Notes: a model not told the origin generated them from the sequence alone. Shown: positions 1-8,691, numbered from the stretch's first letter. The stretch is 60,922 nucleotides of DNA from an uncultured bacterium (GCA_947564525.1 CANOCK010000002.1:1-60922), one strand, 5' to 3'. A program made the numbers and translations.

Positions 1-55
1 GAGAATGCGAGCACAGGTCGAGGGCCGGCTGTCCGGCTGAGCTTGCGATTCAACC

Positions 56-133
56 GACGGGGCTGGGACGGGGTCGGGTGCTTTGTCTCACGAAAGCGTG
101 AGACAAAGCACCCGACCCCGTCCCAGCCCCGTC
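56..133. repeat. Perfect 37-bp inverted repeat with 4-nt loop
   Basis: Arms 56-92 and 97-133 are exact reverse complements around the loop AAAG. The right arm contains the core AAGCACCCGACCCCGTC, which recurs four times downstream of pknB (2485-2975). It could be a very strong terminator for a gene left of the window or a mobile palindromic element. The arms are GC-rich and no T-run follows on either strand, which argues against a plain intrinsic terminator. Confidence 0.85.
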
Positions 134-274
134 TCAGTCGCCATCGCACCTTCGCGGTAATCTCCAGGAAATGACCGCTCGGCCGGGACAAAACAGGCAC
201 GCACCGCTACAATGTTGGTTTATGCTGCGAAGTCGCATACGTAACTTATCTGCACTAGATTGACGGGAGCGCAC

Positions 275-2089
275 ATGGCCGGGCAAGGACCTATGACCGG
301 TAGGGTCTTCAGCAACCGATACCAGATAGAAGACAGGATCGGCATCGGCGGGATGGCCGAGGTGTACCGCGCGCAGGACACAGTCCTCGGGCGCGTGGTG
401 GCCGTGAAGGTGATGCTGCCGCAGTACGCTGCCGACCCCGAGTTCACCCAGCGCTTCCGCCAAGAGGCCGCCGCCGCGGCCAACCTGCAGAGCCCCTACA
501 TCGTCAACGTCTACGATTGGGGCGCCGAAGGCGACACCTACTTCATCGTGATGGAGTTCGTGCGCGGCAGCGACCTGAAGACCGCCATCCAGCAGCGCGG
601 CGCCATCAACCAGCGCAAGGTGGCCGAGATTGGCGTGCAGGTGTGCCAGGCGCTGGCCGTGGCCCACAACCAGGACATCGTCCATCGCGACATCAAGCCG
701 CAGAACATCATGGTGCAGCCCGATGGCAACATAAAGGTGATGGACTTCGGCATCGCCCGCGCCAAGAACTCCGTGATGGCCCGCACCAGCTCGGTGCTGG
801 GCACCGCCCACTACATCTCCCCCGAGCAGGCCCAGGGCAAGGAGCTCACGCCTGCCAGCGACATCTACTCGCTGGGCATCGTGCTCTACGAAGCTGCCAC
901 GGGCACCCTGCCCTTCGACGGGCCCGACGCCATGAGCGTGGCCCTCATGCAGGTCAACGACTTCCCGCCCATGCCCCACGAGGTGAACCCCGATATCGAC
1001 CCCGACCTGGAGACCATCATCATGATGGCCCTGGAGAAGGAGCCGGGCCGCCGCTTCGCCACCGTGGCCGACATGCGCCAAGCCCTGAGCGACTACCTGA
1101 TGGGCCGCTCCATCGGCTCGGCCATGACCGCCGTGATGCCCGGGGCCGTGGCGGCCGACGCCTCCACCCGCGTGATGGCGCCGGTGGGCGGCATGATCGA
1201 CGCCACCCAGGCCATGCCCAACGTGGGCCCCACGCCGCGCGACATGAGCCAGCCGACCGCCTACCGCAGCAGCGCCAACGCGCCGAAGAAGTCCAAGCGC
1301 GGCATCGTCGTCGCCCTGTGCGTCATCGTGGCGCTCCTCGCCTTGGGCGGCCTTGCCTTCGCCTTCCTCGGGGGCGACGGCAAGATGGTTCCCGACGTGA
1401 CCGGCAAGAGCCTGGAGGAGGCGGAGCGGATCATCCGCGCCGAGGGCTTCGAGGTGGGCACCAAGAACAGCGCCTATGACAAGGACGTCGAAGAGGGCCA
1501 CGTAATCACCCAGGACCCGCGAGGCCTCTCCCGCGCCAAGGAGGGCACCAAGATCAACCTGACCGTGTCCCAGGGCACCGAGCAGGTGACCGTGCCCGAC
1601 CTGCGCAACAAGACCATCGACGAGGCGAAGCGGCTGGCGGCGAGCGCCGGCATCACCCTGAGCGCCGCACCGGGCGAGTACTCGTCGGAAATCGAGGTCA
1701 ACCGCATCATCAGCCAGACGCCGCCCGCAGGCACCGAGGTGCCGAAGGGCTCGGTGGTGGAGTACGTGATCTCCCTCGGCGCCGAGAGCGTGGCCGTGCC
1801 CAACGTCATCGGCGACAGCGAGAACGCCGCCCTGAGCACGCTGCAGTCCGCCGGCTTCGAGGTGCAGGTGGAGCGCGAGTACTCGTCAAGCTACGGGGCT
1901 GGCAAGGTCATCAGCCAGAATCCCACCAGCGGCACCAAGGTGGAGAAGGGCGCCACGGTGACCATCACCATCTCGCTGGGCTCTCCCGCACCCACGCCGG
2001 ACCCTGACCCTGAACCGTCTCCGGGGCCGTCCTCCAGCACGAGCAGCAGCGGGGCCAGCAGCTCCAGCAGCTCGGAGGCCACAGAGTAG
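275..2089 (+). CDS. pknB: PASTA-domain serine/threonine protein kinase (PknB/PrkC/Stk1 type)
   Basis: A membrane Ser/Thr kinase of about 604 residues that in this family senses muropeptides or lipid II and phosphorylates cell-wall and division proteins. The N-terminal kinase domain (about residues 10-275) shows the glycine loop GIGGMAEVY, the invariant lysine in VAVKVML, the catalytic loop HRDIKPQN and the DFG motif. A proline/alanine-rich juxtamembrane stretch leads to one transmembrane helix (GIVVALCVIVALLALGGLAF). Three extracellular PASTA repeats follow, each opening with VPD/VPN and ending in a TxS.G pattern, then a Pro/Ser-rich tail. The ATG at 275 follows GGGAG. An upstream in-frame TTG at 260 is possible but has no better ribosome site. 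Related kinases often sit in division/cell-wall clusters, but the left neighbour is outside the window. Confidence 0.95.
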   Translation: MAGQGPMTGRVFSNRYQIEDRIGIGGMAEVYRAQDTVLGRVVAVKVMLPQYAADPEFTQRFRQEAAAAANLQSPYIVNVYDWGAEGDTYFIVMEFVRGSDLKTAIQQRGAINQRKVAEIGVQVCQALAVAHNQDIVHRDIKPQNIMVQPDGNIKVMDFGIARAKNSVMARTSSVLGTAHYISPEQAQGKELTPASDIYSLGIVLYEAATGTLPFDGPDAMSVALMQVNDFPPMPHEVNPDIDPDLETIIMMALEKEPGRRFATVADMRQALSDYLMGRSIGSAMTAVMPGAVAADASTRVMAPVGGMIDATQAMPNVGPTPRDMSQPTAYRSSANAPKKSKRGIVVALCVIVALLALGGLAFAFLGGDGKMVPDVTGKSLEEAERIIRAEGFEVGTKNSAYDKDVEEGHVITQDPRGLSRAKEGTKINLTVSQGTEQVTVPDLRNKTIDEAKRLAASAGITLSAAPGEYSSEIEVNRIISQTPPAGTEVPKGSVVEYVISLGAESVAVPNVIGDSENAALSTLQSAGFEVQVEREYSSSYGAGKVISQNPTSGTKVEKGATVTITISLGSPAPTPDPDPEPSPGPSSSTSSSGASSSSSSEATE

Positions 2090-2096
2090 GCCCGAT

Positions 2097-2139
2097 GTGC
2101 GGCGTGACGGGACAGTGCGATGCGCCCGTCACGCCGCAC
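2097..2139 (+). terminator. Hairpin after pknB
   Basis: A 15-bp perfect stem (2097-2111 pairs with 2125-2139, loop of 13) begins 7 bases after the pknB stop codon. There is no T-run, so it may be a GC-rich or Rho-assisted terminator. Confidence 0.7.
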
Positions 2140-2286
2140 GAGCCTGAGCAAACCGCTCTCGCGAACAGCGCTTGCCTCCCGGATGGCGCGACCTCGCCGC
2201 ATCGCGCAAGAGGACTGGCAGGCGAAGCGCGCAGAACGGACGGCACTCTCTTTTACGAGCCGGGAGGCAAGGGGTCGAGGGCCCAG

Positions 2287-2367
2287 AAAGCCAAGTTTCG
2301 TCCGCTTTGACATAAGGAGAGCAGCCGAGAAGGGGCGGAAAGCCGAGTTTCGCCCGATTCGACATAT
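2287..2367 (-). repeat. 80-bp intergenic repeat, inverted copy
   Basis: Two half-units of about 28 bp, each AAAGCC(A/G)AGTTTCG.CCG followed by T..GACAT. It is the reverse-complement arrangement of the copies at 2394-2474 and 2869-2948 and is more diverged from them than they are from each other. Confidence 0.7.
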
Positions 2368-2393
2368 CGCAGGCCTCCCTGACGCAGCCTTTC

Positions 2394-2474
2394 ATGTCAA
2401 AGCTCGCCAAACTTGGCCTCTCAGCCCCCCATCCGCTGCTCCCTTATGCCATACCGGGCAAAACTCGGCTTTCG
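2394..2474 (+). repeat. 80-bp intergenic repeat, copy 2
   Basis: Starts ATGTCAAAGCTCGCCAAAC and ends AAACTCGGCTTTCGG. It is nearly identical to 2869-2948, and both are followed within about 10-20 bases by the 27-bp repeat, so the composite unit was copied as a block. Confidence 0.8.
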
Positions 2475-2484
2475 GCCAGGGTGG

Positions 2485-2512
2485 TGGGACGAAGCACCCG
2501 ACCCCGTCTCAC
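2485..2512 (+). repeat. 27-bp repeat, copy 1
   Basis: Core GACGAAGCACCCGACCCC followed by GTCTCAC. The same core forms the arms of the palindrome at 56-133. Confidence 0.8.
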
Positions 2513-2535
2513 TCAGGTGATGACGCAGGACGGTC

Positions 2536-2563
2536 TGGGACGAAGCACCCGGCCCCGTCTCAC
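2536..2563 (+). repeat. 27-bp repeat, copy 2
   Basis: Same core as 2485-2512 with one A-to-G change (CCCGGCCCC instead of CCCGACCCC). Confidence 0.8.
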
Positions 2564-2635
2564 GTGGCAGGAGGCGGCTGGGGCTGGCCGCCTAGGCCGT
2601 CCGGAAAAATGCCCGCATCACCGCGGACCTTCCGG

Positions 2636-2773
2636 CAGATTATTTGCGTTCGTGCATTGCCCTGCGGGCCCCTCGGGTTGATCAATGGCAAGCTTTCGGC
2701 TATTTGTTGGTTCTGAAGTTCAATAGCGACCTGGGATCCGCGCTCCGAGCAATGCACGATCGAAAATGATCTG
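2636..2773. repeat. 138-bp element with terminal inverted repeats, copy A
   Basis: The left end CAGATTATTTGCGTTCGTGC and the reverse complement of the right end CAGATCATTTTCGATCGTGC match over about 25 bases with three differences. A second copy of exactly the same length lies at 40232-40369, and the internal GAAGTTCAAT block is shared at the same offset. No target-site duplication is visible. It is a MITE-like element or a conserved structured RNA. Confidence 0.75.
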
Positions 2774-2826
2774 TCGAGTCGCGGAATGGGAGTGCGGATA
2801 AGAGGCCTGCACCACGCGTCAGCCTG

Positions 2827-2855
2827 GTGAGACGAAACACCCGACCCCGTCTCAC
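2827..2855 (+). repeat. 27-bp repeat, copy 3
   Basis: Core GACGAAACACCCGACCCC followed by GTCTCAC. Here it is preceded by GTGA, so the ends GTGAGAC and GTCTCAC form a short palindrome as in 56-133. Confidence 0.8.
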
Positions 2856-2868
2856 ATGGCAGCCTTTC

Positions 2869-2948
2869 ATGTCAAAGCTCGCCAAACTTGGCCTCTCAGC
2901 CTCCCATCCGCTGCTCCCTTATGCCATATCGAGCAAAACTCGGCTTTT
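2869..2948 (+). repeat. 80-bp intergenic repeat, copy 3
   Basis: Near-identical direct copy of 2394-2474, followed immediately by the 27-bp repeat at 2949. Confidence 0.8.
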
Positions 2949-2975
2949 GGGACGAAGCACCCGACCCCGTCTCAC
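2949..2975 (+). repeat. 27-bp repeat, copy 4
   Basis: Same core as copy 1. Partial echoes (GACCCCGTCTCACTTG, CGTCTCACTTG) follow to about 3005. Confidence 0.75.
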
Positions 2976-3212
2976 TTTGACCCCGTCTCACTTGCCGTCT
3001 CACTTGCCGGGCAGAGCTCGGCTTTCGCCCCGGGCGCCACGGCGCCCGGGAGGGCTGGCAGGTGGGGTGCCGCAGGACGGATGACGCAGGATGACGCAGG
3101 ACGGGGATAACGTCATCTCCTCCGGCGATCCCGGGCGAGGGCGCGGGCGCCAGCCCGCTCCCGCCACAGCGTGCGATCGGGACGTTCCAAACCGCACGCA
3201 ATGGGACGCTCG

Positions 3213-6200
3213 CTACCACATCCCCCTGACCGTGAGCACGACCTTCGCGAGCGGGAGGTCCACCTCGCCTGCGAGGGTGGTGGTGGGGTCCTGCACCTCG
3301 ATCTCGTAGCGCAGGGGCTTCGTGCCCAGGGGCACGAGCGCGTTGCCCTCCCCGAACCCGAGGCTCGCCAGGTCGTAAGGGTCCACCTTCTCGGGCGCTG
3401 CCGTCGTGGGCAGCGGGATCCAGCCTGCCCAGGGCTCGGGAAGGGAGGCGTCCATCACCCGCAGCTGCACCTTGGAGCGGTCCGTCACGATCGAGTCGGG
3501 GTCGGCGCCTGCGACGTCGACGGCGACATCGGCCACGGCGAGGGGGCCGGCCGACAGCGACCGGAGCTCCACGCCCTCGCCCTCCACCTTGGCCACCGGC
3601 CCGTAGGGCGCGTCGGCGAAGGCGGCGTCGTCTGCGAGGTCGAGCCGGAAGGACACCGCCGAGGGCGCCTCGAAGCGCAGGGCCACCGACCACACCGCGC
3701 GGTAGTGGCGCTCGCCGTGGGAGCCTGCCGGGAGCACGACCTCCGGCTGGGGGACGGCGTCGGCGTCGAAGGAGCCGTCAGGGCCGCATTCCACCCATCC
3801 CTTGAAGTCCATGCCCTCGCGCACGGGCTTGGGGATGGACGGGTCGTCGGTCACCATGGGCAGGCGCACCTCGCCCTCCACGGTGTAGGGCAGGTCGTAG
3901 TGGCCGTCAGGGGCCAAGGGCAGCGCCTGGCCATCCTTCTCGATGTGGGCCGCATGCTGCGCGTAGGCGTCGTCGTCTCCCAGGTGCAGGTGCACCGTGT
4001 ACTCCACGGGCTTCCACCTCGCGTAGAACGTGGCGTCGGACTCGGCGAGGTAGTCGCCGGCCTGCACGCGCTCCCCTCCCTCGCGCTCGGTGAACCAGCC
4101 CTCGAAGGCGTAGTGCTCGCGAGCGGGGTCGGCGACGCTCGGCCTGCCCGGGAAGGCGATCGCCTGCCCGTAGGCCTGGCTCGACGTGGCCGACTGCTGG
4201 CCGTCGATGGACTGCCCGGAGTAGTGCCACGTGATGGAGTAGGTGCGCGCCTGCCACACGGCCCGGTAGCCGAGGTCGCCCACGGTGCCCTTGGGGACGG
4301 TGACGCTCGCAGCAGGGGATCCCAGCGAGCCGTCAGGGGCCACGAGCGCCCAGCCCGAGAAGTCGTGGCCCGCGCGCGTGGGCGTGGGCAGGTCGAACGC
4401 GTCGGACTCGACGGTGAACCCTCGCGCCCACGAGCCGCCTGCCTCCGACCACCCGTCAGGGGCATCCGCGAACGAGCCGCCGGCGAGGTCGAGCGTGGCA
4501 GAGTAGCCCACAGGCGACGAGAACGCCCCAACGTAGTCCCTGTCCGCGAGCTCCCAGGGCTGCACCTGCACGCTCTTGGAGGGCTTGGAGAGCCCGCCTC
4601 CCGTCCAGCCGTCGAAGGAGGCGTAGCCGGGCTTGGTAGCAGGGGCCGGAAGCTGGATGCGAAGCGACCCTCCCGACTCCTCGACCCACTCTATGGAGTA
4701 GGAGAGGCGGTAGAGGCCGGAATCGCCCGTATCGCGCTTCCAGCCGCGGCCCGCAGCCGAGGGCACCTCGCCGTTGCCGACGTCGAGGGTGAGCTCGTGG
4801 CGCTCCAGCGTCCAGCGGGCGCGGAGCGTGGCGCCGGAGGGCTTGTCCCAGGTGCGGGCCGAGCTGCCGTCGGCGTCGTAGTACTTGGTCCCAGCATCGT
4901 CGAAGTAGCCCTCGAACGCGTAGCCGGTCGCATGCGGCATGGTGGCAGCCGGCATGGCCGCGTCGAACGTGGCGGTCACGGAAGCCGTGCCCGCGTCCTT
5001 CGACACGCCGTAGGGGGCGTAGCCCTCGTAGACGTCGCCCATCGCGAACGCGGGGAAGGCGGCATCGAGCGCGACCGCGTACTGGTTGGCGCGCCAGGTG
5101 GCGGTGCACGACAGGTCGCCCCAGGTGCCCTGCTTGACGGTCGAGCGCACGCCGTCGACGGCGATGCCGGCGCTGCCCGCGGCCGCGCCCGTCACCTTCC
5201 ATCCGGTGAACGTGTAGCCCGTGCGGGCGGGCTCGGGCAGCCGCAGGTCGGGCGTCTCGAAGGTGTAGCCCGTGGGCTGCCCGGAGAGCTCCCCTCCTGC
5301 CAGGTCGTAGGAGATGGAGTACCGGTTGGCCTCCTCGGCGAGGTACAGGTCGAAGGTCGCCCCCTGGGCGGACGCGAGGTTATGGGTCCACAGGGCGAAG
5401 GCGTGGGAGGCGGACGTCTGGTTGGCAGAGCGCGCCCACCCCTTGGCGGTGTAGGCCGGGTGCGTGCGGCCCGGGTCCCCTCTCAGGTTGAACCAGGCGT
5501 CGTAGGCCTTCTGGTCGGTGCCTATGTGGTTGCCGGCCTTGTCGAAGTAGCGCACGCTGTAGGTGATGGCCGTCCACCGGGCGTAGAGCGTCGCGTTGGA
5601 GGTCTTGTTCCAGGTGCGCGCCGAGGCGCAGGCAGCCGTGTAGTACTGGGTGCCGCCCGTCGAGGCGCTCGTGTCGTACCAGCCCTGGAAGGCGTAGCCG
5701 GTCCTGGTGGGCTTGGCCGTCGAGATGCCCGGCATGTTGGCGCCGTAGGTCGCCGTGACGTTGGCCGACTGCCCGCCCGAGCCGCCGTTGGCGTTGAAGG
5801 AGACCGTGTACCTGTTGGCCGTCCACCGGGCGTAGAGCGTCGCGTTGGAGGTCTTGTTCCACGTCCGCGCGCTCGCGCCGGCCTCGGTGTAGTACCGGGT
5901 GCCTCCGCTCGCCGCGCTCGTGTCGTACCAGCCGCCGAAGGCGTAGCCCGTGCGGGTGGGCTTGGTGGTCGAGATGCCTGGCATGGCGGAGCCGTAGGTG
6001 GCCGTGACGTTGGCGCTCTGGCCCCCGCTCCCTCCGTTGGCGTTGAAGGAGACCGTGTACCTGTTGGGCGTCCAGCGGGCGTACAAGGTGGCGTTCGACG
6101 TCTTGTTCCACGTCCGCGCGCTCGCGCCGGCCTCGGTGTAGTACCGGGTGCCTCCGCTCGCCGCGCTCGTGTCGTACCAGCCGCCGAAGGCGTAGCCCGT

Positions 6201-8306
6201 GCGGGTGGGCTTGGTGGTCGAGATGCCTGGCATGGCGGAGCCGTAGGTGGCCGTGACGTTGGCGCTCTGGCCCCCGCTCCCTCCGTTGGCGTTGAAGGAG
6301 ACCGTGTACCTGTTGGGCGTCCAGCGGGCGTAGAGGGTGGCGTTCGACGTCTTGTTCCAGGTGCGGGCCGAGGTGCCGACCTCGGTGTAGTACCGGGTGC
6401 CGCCGCTCGCGGCGCTGGTGTCGTACCAGCCGCCGAAGGCGTAGCCCGTGCGGGTGGGCTTGGTGGTCGAGATGCCTGGCATGGCGGAGCCGTAGGTGGC
6501 CGTGACGTTGGCGCTCTGGCCCCCGCTCCCTCCGTTGGCGTTGAAGGAGACCGTGTACCTGTTGGGCGTCCAGCGGGCGTAGAGGGTCGCATCGTCGTTC
6601 TTGTCCCAGTCTCGAGCGCTTATGCACTCGGATGTATAATACTGCGTCCCACCGCTGGATCCAGCCACGTCGTACCACCCACCGAAGGTATAGCCAGCTC
6701 TGGTCGGCTTGCTGGACGAAATGGGTGGCATCGATTCCTTCCATTTGGCGGTAACGCTTGCTGTCTGCCCCCCAGCCCCTCCGTTCGCGTCAAAGCTCAC
6801 GGAGCAGCTCTCCTTGCCACGAACCGCCCATAAAACTTTGGTATATTCTAAACGGTCGCTTGTAAGTTCAATCGGTTCACCAAATGCGTAGTCGACAGGG
6901 CCGCTCGAGCTGTTGGTCGACCAGCCTCGATATCCGACGGAGTCTTTATTCCATGTTAAGCTGGCAGTTATAACCAACGGTAACTCAACCCCATACCAAT
7001 GGCAAACACGATCAGAGTTTGAAAAGGTGTCCTGTGTTACTGTGTTCGGGCTAGGCGTCACGTCAACAAGCTGCGCATTCCAGAAATCTGCACGAAAGTC
7101 AGCATGGGTGTCTTTCAGCTCACGTTCTGTGCCTAAGGTGTCAGCTCCACGCGCTTGGCTCGGTTCGGTATGCCCCTTGTCGGATTCCCAATACCCCACC
7201 GCCTCTTCATGCGTATTTGCGAAGCTCCCTATTCCTTGCCCTCCGATAGGCGCGCATATGAGACGTTCACTGCTGTACAAGCAACCATCCTCCGAGTAGA
7301 AAGCTGCGTTGCCCGCATCCACTTCGATCGCCGTCACGCCAGTGCAGCGTGCGAACGCATCGGACGGCACCGCGTCTACCGTCTTGGGGATGCGGACAAC
7401 GCCCTGCTTGCTCTCGGGAATGAGCAAGAGGCTGGTTTGGTCGGCGTCGTAGAGGACGCCTTCGTAGGAGCTGAGGTGCAGGCTGCCTTCGGCCACCTCG
7501 ACGCCGCCGACGGAAGAGCCGCGGAAGGCGGCCTCGTCGACAGAGGCGACGGATGCCGGGATGCGCACGACGTCGGCGTCGCTGCCGGCGAAGGCCCGCG
7601 GGCCGATGGAGGCGACGGCATAGGCGATGCCGCCGTGCTCGACGGATCCGGGGACCTCAAGGAACACGGGCTCGGGGGCTTCCTCGCCCTCGGAGCTGTC
7701 GGAAGACGCCCCCTCCGGAGAGGGCGAAGGCGAGGTTGGAGCCCCTGAGCCGGAGTCCTCTCCGGAGGGGGCGCCGTCGGAGCCGACAGAAGCAGCCTCA
7801 TTCAGGCTAGCGACGAGGTCGCCAACCAAGACCTCGGGCCCAACGGCCACGAGCTCGACCGCACCCTCGCCCGTGACGGCGTAGGTCATGCCGTCGACGA
7901 CAAACGACCCGAGCACCACCGCGTCGCCGGCGAGGGGCACCGCCTGGTTGACGAAGCAGGTCGGCTTGCCGGCGAGCGCATCGGCCACGAGCGGCACGCC
8001 AGCGCCAGCGTCAGCGTCGGAGCCCGACAGGGCGGTCAGGGAAAGCACACGGTTGATCTGGGGAGCGGCCGTTGCGGGCGCGCCCTCCGAGCTGGAATCA
8101 GCGCCGACAGGGTCGACGTGTCCGGCCGCGCTTCCACCATCAAGCGCAACGGCACCTTCGCCGCCAGCAGGCGCAACGTCACCCTCTGCGGCAGCTGATG
8201 CTTCGATGGTTCCTAGAACAAGAGAGAGCCCGAAGGCAAGTGCTGTGGCCATAACGACCGATGTCGCAGCCCTCGCATAGCTGCGCACATCATTCCCGAT
8301 ACGCAT
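3213..8306 (-). CDS. P1: giant secreted Listeria-Bacteroides-repeat (InlB B-repeat) protein
   Basis: A predicted secreted surface protein of 1697 residues. A signal peptide (MRIGNDVRSYARAATSVV then a hydrophobic run ending ASAAAEG) is followed by an acidic low-complexity region. A short domain containing GSFVVDGMTYAVTGEGAVEL comes next, then BspA-type leucine-rich segments (VRIPASVASVDEAAFRGS). A long array of Flg_new/InlB B-repeats follows, each of the form YTVSFNANGG ... GYAFGGWYD ... LYARW. A C-terminal beta-rich domain contains GWIPLPTT and ends AKVVLTVRGMW. There is no LPxTG motif, so anchoring must be by another route. The start at 8306 follows GGGAAAGGAAAG at good spacing. The frame is open back to 8495, but that extension lacks a signal sequence. 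Such proteins usually act in adhesion, but the ligand is unknown. Confidence 0.9.
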   Translation of the reverse strand: MRIGNDVRSYARAATSVVMATALAFGLSLVLGTIEASAAAEGDVAPAGGEGAVALDGGSAAGHVDPVGADSSSEGAPATAAPQINRVLSLTALSGSDADAGAGVPLVADALAGKPTCFVNQAVPLAGDAVVLGSFVVDGMTYAVTGEGAVELVAVGPEVLVGDLVASLNEAASVGSDGAPSGEDSGSGAPTSPSPSPEGASSDSSEGEEAPEPVFLEVPGSVEHGGIAYAVASIGPRAFAGSDADVVRIPASVASVDEAAFRGSSVGGVEVAEGSLHLSSYEGVLYDADQTSLLLIPESKQGVVRIPKTVDAVPSDAFARCTGVTAIEVDAGNAAFYSEDGCLYSSERLICAPIGGQGIGSFANTHEEAVGYWESDKGHTEPSQARGADTLGTERELKDTHADFRADFWNAQLVDVTPSPNTVTQDTFSNSDRVCHWYGVELPLVITASLTWNKDSVGYRGWSTNSSSGPVDYAFGEPIELTSDRLEYTKVLWAVRGKESCSVSFDANGGAGGQTASVTAKWKESMPPISSSKPTRAGYTFGGWYDVAGSSGGTQYYTSECISARDWDKNDDATLYARWTPNRYTVSFNANGGSGGQSANVTATYGSAMPGISTTKPTRTGYAFGGWYDTSAASGGTRYYTEVGTSARTWNKTSNATLYARWTPNRYTVSFNANGGSGGQSANVTATYGSAMPGISTTKPTRTGYAFGGWYDTSAASGGTRYYTEAGASARTWNKTSNATLYARWTPNRYTVSFNANGGSGGQSANVTATYGSAMPGISTTKPTRTGYAFGGWYDTSAASGGTRYYTEAGASARTWNKTSNATLYARWTANRYTVSFNANGGSGGQSANVTATYGANMPGISTAKPTRTGYAFQGWYDTSASTGGTQYYTAACASARTWNKTSNATLYARWTAITYSVRYFDKAGNHIGTDQKAYDAWFNLRGDPGRTHPAYTAKGWARSANQTSASHAFALWTHNLASAQGATFDLYLAEEANRYSISYDLAGGELSGQPTGYTFETPDLRLPEPARTGYTFTGWKVTGAAAGSAGIAVDGVRSTVKQGTWGDLSCTATWRANQYAVALDAAFPAFAMGDVYEGYAPYGVSKDAGTASVTATFDAAMPAATMPHATGYAFEGYFDDAGTKYYDADGSSARTWDKPSGATLRARWTLERHELTLDVGNGEVPSAAGRGWKRDTGDSGLYRLSYSIEWVEESGGSLRIQLPAPATKPGYASFDGWTGGGLSKPSKSVQVQPWELADRDYVGAFSSPVGYSATLDLAGGSFADAPDGWSEAGGSWARGFTVESDAFDLPTPTRAGHDFSGWALVAPDGSLGSPAASVTVPKGTVGDLGYRAVWQARTYSITWHYSGQSIDGQQSATSSQAYGQAIAFPGRPSVADPAREHYAFEGWFTEREGGERVQAGDYLAESDATFYARWKPVEYTVHLHLGDDDAYAQHAAHIEKDGQALPLAPDGHYDLPYTVEGEVRLPMVTDDPSIPKPVREGMDFKGWVECGPDGSFDADAVPQPEVVLPAGSHGERHYRAVWSVALRFEAPSAVSFRLDLADDAAFADAPYGPVAKVEGEGVELRSLSAGPLAVADVAVDVAGADPDSIVTDRSKVQLRVMDASLPEPWAGWIPLPTTAAPEKVDPYDLASLGFGEGNALVPLGTKPLRYEIEVQDPTTTLAGEVDLPLAKVVLTVRGMW
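5572..6567 (-). repeat. Four 249-bp tandem repeats inside P1
   Basis: Boundaries recur exactly every 249 bases (5572, 5821, 6070, 6319, 6568), equal to 83 codons per repeat. The middle copies are almost identical in DNA, including synonymous positions, which indicates recent duplication or gene conversion and makes copy number prone to change. Confidence 0.9.
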
Positions 8307-8365
8307 TTTGCTTTCCTTTCCCGGTTGAAAAGCAGTATTCGCTTGTTTGGTTCCCGTCCGGCCGC

Positions 8366-8450
8366 ACGGCCCTCGCATTGACCGTCGCTCGCATTCGGAC
8401 GTAGGGCGTCGCGCTTCGGCAGGGCTGTCCTCGGGGCCTCGCATTTCCCC
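8366..8450 (-). promoter_or_regulatory. Three leader hairpins with a CTCGCATT loop (P1 5' leader)
   Basis: CTCGCATT occurs at 8372-8379, 8388-8395 and 8438-8445, each in the loop of a short stem (ACGG/CCGT, CGTC/GACG, GGGG/CCCC). The stems differ while the loop is constant. In the transcript the loop reads AATGCGAG. They lie in the leader between the predicted promoter and the P1 start codon. Confidence 0.5.
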
Positions 8451-8495
8451 TCGAACGGCCAGCGCCACCTCAGGCGACGGGCCTCTTGGCCGCAA

Positions 8496-8525
8496 ACCTT
8501 AGCACGCGTTTTCGAAGGCTGTCAA
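8496..8525 (-). promoter_or_regulatory. Predicted promoter of P1
   Basis: On the minus strand, TTGACA (8520-8525) and TAAGGT (8496-8501) are separated by 18 bases, giving a leader of about 180 nt. Confidence 0.6.
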
Positions 8526-8691
8526 CACAGCCGCTACGGCCATCCCGGCCAAAGACCAGGTGAGAAGACCAAGAACCACTCGATTACCGGCGCCAATAGA
8601 GGCGCCCGCGGGTCTTGCCCTTGGGCGTCGCCAAGCCAGCCGCCACCAGCCTCGCAAGGATGCACGCCGTCTTTGACTTATCTCGACTCAT

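Larger units (their letters stand above)
2140..3212. other. Gene-free repeat-rich intergenic region
   Basis: About 1.07 kb without a convincing gene on either strand. Open frames here run through repeats and encode low-complexity peptides. It holds three copies of an 80-bp repeat (2287-2367 inverted, 2394-2474, 2869-2948), four copies of a 27-bp repeat (2485-2512, 2536-2563, 2827-2855, 2949-2975), a 138-bp inverted-repeat element (2636-2773) and a degenerate half-copy near 3001-3025. P1 on the minus strand ends at the right border. Confidence 0.8.

Noticed and set aside
134-1501. 455-codon minus-strand frame inside pknB
   Set aside because: His/Gly/Val-rich shadow of a well-conserved kinase gene.
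2394-3110. Several 80-100-codon frames after pknB
   Set aside because: They read through the 80-bp and 27-bp DNA repeats, which explains their shared peptide strings. No ribosome site or family.
3171-6833. 1220-codon open frame on the plus strand opposite P1
   Set aside because: It is the antisense shadow of GC-rich repeat codons. The product is Arg/Gly/Val-rich with no domain, and P1 on the other strand has clear repeats and a signal peptide.
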